This document shows, piece by piece, positions 26,967 through 34,108 of a stretch of 51,829 nt of DNA. Under the pieces are notes generated by a model that saw only the letters and a list, made by a program, of their open reading frames with translations, searched no databases and had not been told where the DNA came from. Position 1 is the stretch's first letter. Each line of letters starts with the position of its first letter. Where the stretch lies: contig CAYGYT010000014.1 in assembly GCA_964354215.1 (NCBI GenBank), positions 1-51,829 of the forward strand, given 5' to 3'. Source of the stretch: CAVRZR01 sp964354215. GTDB lineage: Bacteria > Actinomycetota > Coriobacteriia > Anaerosomatales > CAVRZR01. Position numbers and translations under genes: made by a program.

Positions 26967-27557
26967 TTACGCGGTCTCGTTCTCGGCAGGGGCGATCTCC
27001 TCGGCGGCTTCAGGCTCGCTGTCCTTGTCCGTCTTCGGAGGCACCTTCTTGATCGGCTGGATGAGCATGTGCATGTTCCGGCCTTCGAGCTTGGGCTGGT
27101 TCTCGATGGTGGCCAGATCTATGACGTCCTCGGCAAGTCGCTCCAGGATGGCCAGCCCTCTCTCGGCGTGCACCATCTCGCGACCGCGGAACATGATCGT
27201 CACTTTGACCTTGGCTCCCGCTTCCAGGAACCGCACGACGTGACGCTTCTTGGTCTCGTAGTCGTGCGTGTCGATCTTGGGGCGGAACTTGATCTCCTTG
27301 ATCTCCACCTTCGTCTGGTGCTTGCGCGCCAGCTTGGCCTTCTGCGTCTGCTCGTACTTGTACTTGCCGTAGTCCATGATCCGGCAGACAGGCGGGTCGG
27401 CGCTCGGGGCGATCTCGACCAAGTCCAATCCCTGATCGTCGGCGATCCGCAGGGCGTCGTCGGCGGCGAAGATGCCGAGCTGCGAGCCGTCCACGCCGAT
27501 GAGGCGCACCCGGCCCGTGCGAATGCGATCGTTGATCCTGGGCTCAACGCTGCTGAT
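26967..27557 (-). CDS. infC: Translation initiation factor IF-3
   Basis: Binds the 30S subunit and checks start-codon selection. The N-domain carries RINDRIR and GVDGSQLGIF; the C-domain carries KEIKFRP and VKVTIMFRGREM; a charged tail of about 25 residues is rich in Glu and Ala. No ATG, GTG or TTG fits. The likely start is ATC (27555-27557), ten bases after GGAGG; a CTG six bases further upstream is the alternative. Non-standard starts are usual for infC, where IF-3 itself limits initiation. The protein has 196 residues. Confidence 0.95.
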   Translation of the reverse strand: MSSVEPRINDRIRTGRVRLIGVDGSQLGIFAADDALRIADDQGLDLVEIAPSADPPVCRIMDYGKYKYEQTQKAKLARKHQTKVEIKEIKFRPKIDTHDYETKKRHVVRFLEAGAKVKVTIMFRGREMVHAERGLAILERLAEDVIDLATIENQPKLEGRNMHMLIQPIKKVPPKTDKDSEPEAAEEIAPAENETA

Positions 27558-27610
27558 AGGCAGCTCACCTCCGTTTGCCTGCGATCGCACCGCTGATGGC
27601 GATCGCATCC

Positions 27611-27646
27611 AACAAAAACCTCCCACGGCAGACAGCCGACGGGAGG
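27611..27646 (-). terminator. Attenuator terminator in the infC leader
   Basis: On the minus strand CCTTCCTCCCGTCGGC and its partner GCCGTGGGAGG form a hairpin (27619-27646) followed by TTTTTGTT, about 55 bases before infC. A leader segment ACGGCAG (27688-27694) can instead pair with CTGCCGT (27625-27631) inside the hairpin, giving a competing antiterminator. This is an intrinsic terminator placed to control operon entry. Confidence 0.8.
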
Positions 27647-27775
27647 AAGGACGCGTCGCGGTGCGCGCGTCGTATTCGACCAGACAGCTGCCGTCGTGCG
27701 GCGCCGAAAGGTGGGGACCAATCTCGACCCCGAGGGGTGGGGTCCCACTTGCAGCGGTATTCGGTTAGCCGCCGC

Positions 27776-27805
27776 AGTATAGCGGCCGAGAATACGAGCT
27801 GTCTA
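27776..27805 (-). promoter_or_regulatory. Promoter of the infC-rpmI-rplT operon
   Basis: On the minus strand TAGACA (27800-27805) and TATACT (27776-27781) are separated by 18 bases; each matches five of six consensus positions. The start near 27769 gives a leader of about 210 bases that contains the attenuator. Confidence 0.75.
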
Positions 27806-27834
27806 CACGAACATTCCGAGGTAGGCCCGCGGCG

Positions 27835-28545
27835 CTACTCAGGGATCGAGAACCTGAACCCGACCCCCGGTTCCGTGACGATGTAGCGTGGCACCGCCGG
27901 ATCTGGCTCGACCTTCTTGCGCAGGTGGCTCACGTGCACGCGCAGGGTCGCCGCGTCTTCGGCGTACTGTGGACCCCAGACGTGCGTGAGGATCGAACCC
28001 GAGGTCAGCACCCGACCCGTGTTCGTCACGAGATACGCGAGGATGTCGAACTCGGTCCGCGTGAGATGGAGTTCGGCCTCGCCCGCGATCACTCGGCGCT
28101 GGGCAAGGTCGACTGAGAGATGACCTGCCTTGACTACGCCGAGCCCACTTGGCGGAGCCCCTGCGCGACGCAAGAGCGCCCTCACGCGCGCGAGCAGCTC
28201 AGGTGCCGAGAACGGCTTGGTGAGGTAGTCGTCGGCGCCAAGATCGAGCGCGGAGACCTTGTCCGCGTCGGAGTCGCGCACGGACAGGACGAGGATCGGG
28301 CCCGCGTACCAGCGCCGGAGCTCCCGGCAAGCGTCGAGGCCACTCATGCCGGGCAGACTCAGATCGAGCACCACGAGATCGGGTGGGACGTGGGTCGCGG
28401 AGACGATCCCTTCCTCTCCTGACTCGGCGAGAGAGACCTCATACCCTCGCGCAGCGAGGACCGAGTCGAGCGCGCGCCGAATCTGCGCCTCGTCGTCGAC
28501 TACGAGGATTCTCGCACCGCGATGCAGTTCCGAGGGCTGTGTCAT
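27835..28545 (-). CDS. KdpE-like OmpR-family response regulator
   Basis: A two-domain transcription regulator of 236 residues. The receiver has the acidic pair Asp17/Asp18, the phosphoacceptor Asp61 in LVVLDLSLPG and a Lys in YLTKPF. The winged-helix DNA-binding domain (about 135-235) has LTRTEFDILAYL and RVHVSHLRKKVE, closest in style to KdpE. The start overlaps the kinase stop by four bases (ATGA). No kdpFABC potassium pump genes are in the window, so the targets are unknown. Confidence 0.88.
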   Translation of the reverse strand: MTQPSELHRGARILVVDDEAQIRRALDSVLAARGYEVSLAESGEEGIVSATHVPPDLVVLDLSLPGMSGLDACRELRRWYAGPILVLSVRDSDADKVSALDLGADDYLTKPFSAPELLARVRALLRRAGAPPSGLGVVKAGHLSVDLAQRRVIAGEAELHLTRTEFDILAYLVTNTGRVLTSGSILTHVWGPQYAEDAATLRVHVSHLRKKVEPDPAVPRYIVTEPGVGFRFSIPE

Positions 28546-30143
28546 TCGCCATTCTCACTCGGGAGACGCGGTGCCGCCGGCACCGACACGACGAAGCGAG
28601 TTCCATGGGGTCGCACGCTCTCCACCTCGATGGTGCCACCGTTGAATCTGACGATCTCTTGAGCGATCGTGAGTCCGAGTCCGGTTCCTGAGGGTACGCG
28701 CTCCGCGGCGCTCCCGCGGTAGAACTTCTCGAACACACGAGCACGTTCGTCCTCGGGAATGCCAGGCCCGTCGTCCTCGACCCAGGTCTCCACCGCACCA
28801 CCGTTCTGCCGCGCCCCGATCAGCACTGCACCTCGGGGGTCCGAATACGCGAGGGCGTTCTCGATGAGATTCGAGAGTGCCCGACTCCACTGGACGAAGT
28901 CCACCTCGATGGGCGGCAGGCCGGAAGGGATCGCGAGTGTCGTACGTCGCTGGTCCTCGTCAGACATCCGGCCGAGCAGAGAGCCGACGATCTCACCCAC
29001 GTCGTACGACTCGCGCCTCGGCTCCCACGAATCGGACTCGAGCCGCGACAGGTCGAGCAAGTCGGCGATACTCGCCGACAGGCGCTTGAGTCCCTCGTCG
29101 ACAACCTCGAGGTCTCTGCGCATCTGCTCCGCATCCCGCTCGGCATCGGGCGCGATCAGCCCGCTCACCGTGGCCGTCATCGCCGCAAGCGGCGTCTTGA
29201 GCTCGTGCGAGACCGAAGATATCAGCGTGGACTTGAGCTTCTCGGCTTCCTTGAGCGTCTCAGCCTCGCTTGCGAGCGTCTCCAGACGGTGTCGCTCGAG
29301 AAACGCACCGAGCAGTCGCGCCAACGACACCGCAAGACGCACATCGCGCGAATCGAGTGTGTGTCGACCGGGACGCGGACCGATGTAGAGGACGCCCTCG
29401 ATATGGGTCGGCGTCGTGAGCGGGAGAAAGATGTCACTTCGCTGCGCTCCGGGGACTACCGCCTCATGAGCAACCGACTCCGGCCACGCGACCTGGGAGC
29501 GATCGTCGCCCACGGCTCCATCGGTGAGGGGTGGCACGCCGACGGCCGTCCCGTTGTCGATGACCCAGCGGCTGAAGCGTTCGATGCCCGCGTCGCTCAG
29601 CACGTTGAACCCGTCCGCAGCCGCGAGACACGCGAGGCCACCATCTTCCTCGGGCACGAGGACCGCCACCCGCTTAGAACCCGTCGCCCGGGACACCTCG
29701 CGCGTGACGATCTGCCCGACGACCGTCGCCGAGGAGTGTGTGACGAGCTGCGCTGTAAGGCCCGCGAGTGCCTCGGCTTCCCGCTCACCTTGAACGGCGC
29801 GGTTCTCTCGGTCGCGCAGGCGTCCGGTCTGCAGACCCTCGATGCCCGCCACGAGAACGAACACGGCGAGCGTGAGCCAGTCGGACGGCCTGTGCACGGC
29901 GAACTGGTAGTACGGTGGCAGGAACAGGTAGATCATCGCCGAGAACGCGGCCACTGCGGCGAGGAGGCCCGGCCACACGCCGGCGATCGCCGCAGTGGCC
30001 CACACAGCGAGCACGAACACGAGTGCTACCTGCCCGCCGCCCAAGATGTGTTTGAACGGCACGAGCACGATGCACGCCGCCCCGGTGAATGCGATGGCGA
30101 GCACGTACCCGAGTGGTCCCGACTCGATACGCGGGCGTTTCAC
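28542..30143 (-). CDS. KdpD-like sensor histidine kinase lacking the N-terminal KdpD domain
   Basis: A membrane sensor of 533 residues. Four hydrophobic segments (about 10-110) resemble the DUF4118 membrane part of KdpD. A GAF-like segment (about 130-290) follows, then HisKA with SSVSHELKTP (phospho-His about 313) and an HATPase domain with N-, G1- and G2-type boxes (NLIENAL, DDGPGIP, GTGLGL). The large cytoplasmic KdpD/Usp domain that starts true KdpD is absent. The start is GTG, nine bases after the thrS stop. It probably pairs with the KdpE-like regulator. A potassium role is only inferred. Confidence 0.85.
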   Translation of the reverse strand: MKRPRIESGPLGYVLAIAFTGAACIVLVPFKHILGGGQVALVFVLAVWATAAIAGVWPGLLAAVAAFSAMIYLFLPPYYQFAVHRPSDWLTLAVFVLVAGIEGLQTGRLRDRENRAVQGEREAEALAGLTAQLVTHSSATVVGQIVTREVSRATGSKRVAVLVPEEDGGLACLAAADGFNVLSDAGIERFSRWVIDNGTAVGVPPLTDGAVGDDRSQVAWPESVAHEAVVPGAQRSDIFLPLTTPTHIEGVLYIGPRPGRHTLDSRDVRLAVSLARLLGAFLERHRLETLASEAETLKEAEKLKSTLISSVSHELKTPLAAMTATVSGLIAPDAERDAEQMRRDLEVVDEGLKRLSASIADLLDLSRLESDSWEPRRESYDVGEIVGSLLGRMSDEDQRRTTLAIPSGLPPIEVDFVQWSRALSNLIENALAYSDPRGAVLIGARQNGGAVETWVEDDGPGIPEDERARVFEKFYRGSAAERVPSGTGLGLTIAQEIVRFNGGTIEVESVRPHGTRFVVSVPAAPRLPSENGE

Positions 30144-30152
30144 GGCGACATG

Positions 30153-32072
30153 CTAGGCCGGCAGTTGCTCCGCGACGAGGGACACGAACGCCGGCACGTC
30201 CATCTGGCCGATGTCCCCCTGCGTGCGCTCGCGCACCGCGACGGCGTCCGCCTCGACTTCCTTGTCGCCGATGATGAGCATGTACGGCACCTTCTGCTGC
30301 TGTGCCTTCGCGATCTTCACGCGCATCGGCTCTTGATCGGCGTACACCTCGCACCGCACACCAGCCGCCTCAAGGCGCTCCTTCACCGACGCAACGTGAT
30401 CCAGATGCCTGTCTGCGATCGGGATCAGCACCGCCTGCACGGGTGCGAGCCAGACCGGGAACGCCCCTGCGTAGTGCTCGATGAGGATGCCGAGGAAGCG
30501 CTCCATGGAGCCAAGGATGGTGCGGTGCAGCATGAACGGCCGTGCCTCGGTGTTCTCGGCGGTGCGATACGTCATGTCGAAGCGCTCGGGATTGTTGAAG
30601 TCGACCTGGATGGTTGCCGTCTGCCACGTGCGCCCGATTGCGTCCCTGAGCTTGATGTCGATCTTGGGACCGTAGAACGCGCCGTCACCCTCGTTGACGT
30701 CGTAGGCCATCCCCCGCTGCTCCAGGGCGCTCATGAGGCTCTTCGTCGCGAGGTCCCACATGTCGTCGAACCCCTCGATGGACTTCTCGGGGCGCGTCGA
30801 GACCTCCGCGGTGTACTCGAAGCCAAAGACGCCGTTCACGTAGTCGACCAGGTCGAGCATGAGCATGACCTCGGGGGTCACTTGGTCGGGCGTGCAGAAG
30901 ATGTGCGCGTCGTCTTGGGTGAAGCCACGCGCGCGCATGAGCCCATGAACGACGCCTGAGAGCTCGTGGCGATACACCGTGCCGAACTCGAACATGCGCA
31001 TGGGTAGATCGCGGTACGACCGGATGTCGTCGTTGTAGATCATGATGTGACCAGGGCAATTCATCGGCTTGATGCCGTAGTCGTTGACGCGCCCGTCACC
31101 TTCGTCGACCTGGAAGAAGTACATGTTCTCGCGGTAGTTGTCCCAGTGGCCGGAGATCTTCCAGACGTCCGCCTTGTAGACGTGCGGAGTGATGACCTCG
31201 ACGTAGCCTCGGCGATAGAGCTCTTGGCGCAGCCATTCCTGGATGATACGCAAGATCCGCGCGCCCTTGGGATGGTAGAGCGGCAGGCCGGCGCCGGCTT
31301 CCTCGTGCAGCGAGAAGAGATCGAGTTCCTTGCCGAGCTTGCGATGGTCGCGCTTCTCGGCTTCCTCGACGCGCGTGAGGTATGCCGCGAGGTCACCAGC
31401 GGAGAACCACGCCGTGCCGTAGATCCGCTGCAGCATCGGGCGGTCCGAGTCGCCTCGCCAGTACGCGCCTGCAACCTTGGTGAGCTTGAAGGCGCCGATG
31501 CGCCCAGTGTCGGGCACATGCGGCCCTCGGCAGAGGTCGGTGAACGAGCCCTGCTTGTAGATCGAGATCGTTTCGTCTTCCGGCAGCTCCTCGATGAGTT
31601 CCTGCTTGTAGGGCTGGCCCTCGAACTCGTCCGACGCCTCGAGACGGTCGAGCTCGCCGCGCTCGAACACGAGCTCCTCGGCGACGATCTGACGCATCCG
31701 CTCCTCGATGCGCTCGAGATCGTCGGGCGTGAACGGGCGCTCGACGTCGAAGTCGTAGTAGAAGCCGTCCTCGATCGAAGGCCCGATGCCGAACTTCGCC
31801 ATTGGGAAGAGGTCTTTGACCGCTTCGGCCATGACGTGCGCTGCCGAGTGCCGGAGCACGTGCAGCGCGTCCGGGGACCTGTCCGTGACGATCTCGACCG
31901 TATCGCCCGAGGCCACCACCCGATTGACGTCGACGAGGTCGCCGTCCACCTTGCCGGCGATCGCGGCCTGTGCGAGACGCGGGCCGATGGAGGCGGCGAC
32001 ATCGCGCACGGTCGCGCCCTCCGGCACGCACTTCTCGCTGCCGTCGGGAAGGGTCACGGTGATGTCGGGCAT
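30153..32072 (-). CDS. thrS: Threonyl-tRNA synthetase
   Basis: A class II synthetase charging tRNA-Thr. A TGS domain (residues 1-60, starting MPDITVTLPDGS) precedes the editing domain, with HSAAHVMAEA and CRGPHVP (zinc and editing residues). The core has the MNCPGH and FEFGTVYRHE motifs, and a C-terminal anticodon-binding domain ends the protein. GAGGAG lies five bases before the ATG at 32072. At 639 residues it is full length. No T-box is seen upstream. Confidence 0.97.
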   Translation of the reverse strand: MPDITVTLPDGSEKCVPEGATVRDVAASIGPRLAQAAIAGKVDGDLVDVNRVVASGDTVEIVTDRSPDALHVLRHSAAHVMAEAVKDLFPMAKFGIGPSIEDGFYYDFDVERPFTPDDLERIEERMRQIVAEELVFERGELDRLEASDEFEGQPYKQELIEELPEDETISIYKQGSFTDLCRGPHVPDTGRIGAFKLTKVAGAYWRGDSDRPMLQRIYGTAWFSAGDLAAYLTRVEEAEKRDHRKLGKELDLFSLHEEAGAGLPLYHPKGARILRIIQEWLRQELYRRGYVEVITPHVYKADVWKISGHWDNYRENMYFFQVDEGDGRVNDYGIKPMNCPGHIMIYNDDIRSYRDLPMRMFEFGTVYRHELSGVVHGLMRARGFTQDDAHIFCTPDQVTPEVMLMLDLVDYVNGVFGFEYTAEVSTRPEKSIEGFDDMWDLATKSLMSALEQRGMAYDVNEGDGAFYGPKIDIKLRDAIGRTWQTATIQVDFNNPERFDMTYRTAENTEARPFMLHRTILGSMERFLGILIEHYAGAFPVWLAPVQAVLIPIADRHLDHVASVKERLEAAGVRCEVYADQEPMRVKIAKAQQQKVPYMLIIGDKEVEADAVAVRERTQGDIGQMDVPAFVSLVAEQLPA

Positions 32073-32122
32073 GCTCACTCCTCGTTGCGAAACCGGTACC
32101 GCACGAGCGGGCCCCGGGGAGG

Positions 32123-32557
32123 CTACTGCTTGGTCTTGCAGTACGGGCAGACGTTCCAGTTGAGCTTGAGTGCTCGCTCGCATTCTATGCACGGTTTGCG
32201 GAGCTTCTTCATGCAGTACGGGCAGATCAGGAAGTCCCGTTCTACCGGCTTGTAGCAGGCGGGGCATGACTCCAGGTCCCGCTGTAGCGACAGTTCCTTC
32301 GCCCGGATCTCGAGATCCCGCTCGCGGGCGTCGGCGGAGTACTCGGGCGGACGAACCACAAGGTAGATGAGCCACCCGGGGATGTTGAAGATCAGCACGA
32401 CGAGCGCCCAGAACCAACCCATCGCGCCTCGTTGCTCCGCGTCGCGATAGGTCCAGAACACGAGCGCGATCGTGAGTACAACGAAGAAGAGGATGCACAG
32501 CTGCCGCGACAGCGTGAAGAGCGGATGCGTGATGATGGGATTGAGCAGGTCCCCCAT
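32123..32557 (-). CDS. Membrane protein with double zinc ribbon
   Basis: A 144-residue protein. Two hydrophobic segments (about 17-37 and 46-68) are followed by a charged linker. A C-terminal double zinc-ribbon carries paired CxxC motifs: CPAC, CPYC, CIEC and CPYC (about 98-141). Such proteins are usually unassigned; the cytoplasmic ribbon may bind protein or nucleic acid. The ATG has GAGGAG five bases upstream. It lies directly upstream of thrS and may share its promoter. Confidence 0.7.
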   Translation of the reverse strand: MGDLLNPIITHPLFTLSRQLCILFFVVLTIALVFWTYRDAEQRGAMGWFWALVVLIFNIPGWLIYLVVRPPEYSADARERDLEIRAKELSLQRDLESCPACYKPVERDFLICPYCMKKLRKPCIECERALKLNWNVCPYCKTKQ

Positions 32558-32624
32558 TGACGCTCCTCACCGCTCGCGTCGCATGTGGATTGGCGACCCG
32601 CAAGACCGTCGGCGGGCTAGCCGG

Positions 32625-32633
32625 ATTCTAGCA
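32625..32633 (-). promoter_or_regulatory. Extended -10 promoter upstream of the zinc-ribbon gene and thrS
   Basis: The minus strand reads TGCTAGAAT, an extended -10 with five of six matches, about 70 bases before the zinc-ribbon start. A small palindrome GGCTAGCC lies just downstream (32616-32623). No clear -35 is visible. Confidence 0.45.
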
Positions 32634-32717
32634 GAAGGAAGCGGCATTCGAGCGTGGCGCAAACGACGGCGGGTGCCGTGCCCTCCCCTCCTCAGCCCCC
32701 GACCCGCCGGGTTCGCG

Positions 32718-34091
32718 CTAGGCGCCGAGGCCGCGCTCGCGAGCCCACCGGCGAGCCTCACCCGCGGTCGTGATGCTGCCGCTCACGACGAGGCCCGGCA
32801 TACCGGCACGCGCGCCCGGGCTCGCGCCCGCGAGCACGTCGAGAGCGCTCGCCACGTCGGGGAAGACCTCGGGGCGACTGCCGCGTACCTTCGAGATGAT
32901 CTCGGCCAACGCATCAGGTTCGAGGGCCCTGCCAGAGGCGCTGCGAGTGGCCGCGATGCGCCCGACCGTAGGTCCGAGCGCTTCGACGATCCCAGCGGCA
33001 TCCTTGTCGGCGAGTATACCGAGCAGGAGCGTCGGCCGCTGGCTCGGATCGGGCCAAGCATCGCAGATCGCGTCCGCAAGCACGGCGGCAGCCTGCGGGT
33101 TGTGCGCACCGTCGATGACGAGTGGGGGCGTCACACGCACGAGCTCGAAGCGGCCCGGGAAGGTCATACCGCCGAGCGCCGAGCGGACGGCATCCGGCTC
33201 CAATGCGCGCCCCAGACCCGCCTCGGCAGCAGCGATCGAGGTCCCCGCGTTCGCGGCCTGGTAGACAGGCGCCCGGAGCGTGAGTCCCGCGTAGTCGGCG
33301 TGGATGCCCCGAACGCGCAGGACGGTCTCGCCGCCGGGCGCAGTCGGGTGTTCGAGAACCTCGTAGCGCACCGTGAGGTCCTCGGGCACCGGGGTGGCAC
33401 GTTCAAAGGGTCTGACCGCTCGAGGGCGGGTGCCCAGCTGCTCGGCACGGCGCAGCAAGACACTCTCAACGCCCACGGTTCCGGGTCCGAGCACCGCAGT
33501 TGAGGCCGCCTTGATGATCTGGCTCTTGTCCTCGGCGATCGTCTCGCGCGTCGTGCCGAGATGCGCGACGTGGTCGAGACCGACGCCCGTGATCACGGCA
33601 ACCGCCGGGTCCACGACGCTCGTCGCGTCCCAGCGCCCGCCCATGCCCACTTCGAGACACGCGACGTCGACACCGCGGGCACAAAACAGCCACAGCGCCG
33701 CGGCGGTAAGCAGTTCGAACTGGGTGATGGCGGCATCCGCGGCGATTCGCCCGGCTGCGCGCGCGGCGGCCTCAGCGTGCTGCGCCGCCTCCACAGCCGC
33801 GGCGAACTCGTCCTCCGAGACCGGCGCCCCGGCGACCTCGACGCGCTCGGTCATCGACTCGAGCTCCGGACTCGTGTATGCGCCCGAGCGCACGCCATGA
33901 GCCTCGAGGAGCGCAGCCGTCATGCGGGTCGTCGAGGACTTCCCGTTCGTGCCGGTCACCTGTACGGATCCGAAGGCGTCCTGCGGGCGTCCCATCGCGT
34001 CGGTAAGCGCGCGAATGCCGTCGAGCGAGGGATGGATGCCGAAACGCTCGGCTGCCTCGAGCGCGGCGACCGCCTCGGCGTACGTGAGCAC
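32718..34091 (-). CDS. folC: Folylpolyglutamate synthase / dihydrofolate synthase
   Basis: Adds glutamate to folates, an ATP-dependent Mur-ligase-like reaction. The P-loop TGTNGKSS is at residues 46-53. The LEVGMGGRWDATS block, DHVAHLG and the C-terminal IDGAHNPQA motif are conserved. The start is GTG (34089-34091) with GGAG five bases upstream, 17 bases after the valS stop; valS-folC is a common pair. The protein has 457 residues. Confidence 0.94.
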   Translation of the reverse strand: MLTYAEAVAALEAAERFGIHPSLDGIRALTDAMGRPQDAFGSVQVTGTNGKSSTTRMTAALLEAHGVRSGAYTSPELESMTERVEVAGAPVSEDEFAAAVEAAQHAEAAARAAGRIAADAAITQFELLTAAALWLFCARGVDVACLEVGMGGRWDATSVVDPAVAVITGVGLDHVAHLGTTRETIAEDKSQIIKAASTAVLGPGTVGVESVLLRRAEQLGTRPRAVRPFERATPVPEDLTVRYEVLEHPTAPGGETVLRVRGIHADYAGLTLRAPVYQAANAGTSIAAAEAGLGRALEPDAVRSALGGMTFPGRFELVRVTPPLVIDGAHNPQAAAVLADAICDAWPDPSQRPTLLLGILADKDAAGIVEALGPTVGRIAATRSASGRALEPDALAEIISKVRGSRPEVFPDVASALDVLAGASPGARAGMPGLVVSGSITTAGEARRWARERGLGA

Positions 34092-34108
34092 GGCGACTCC
34101 AGTGGGCC

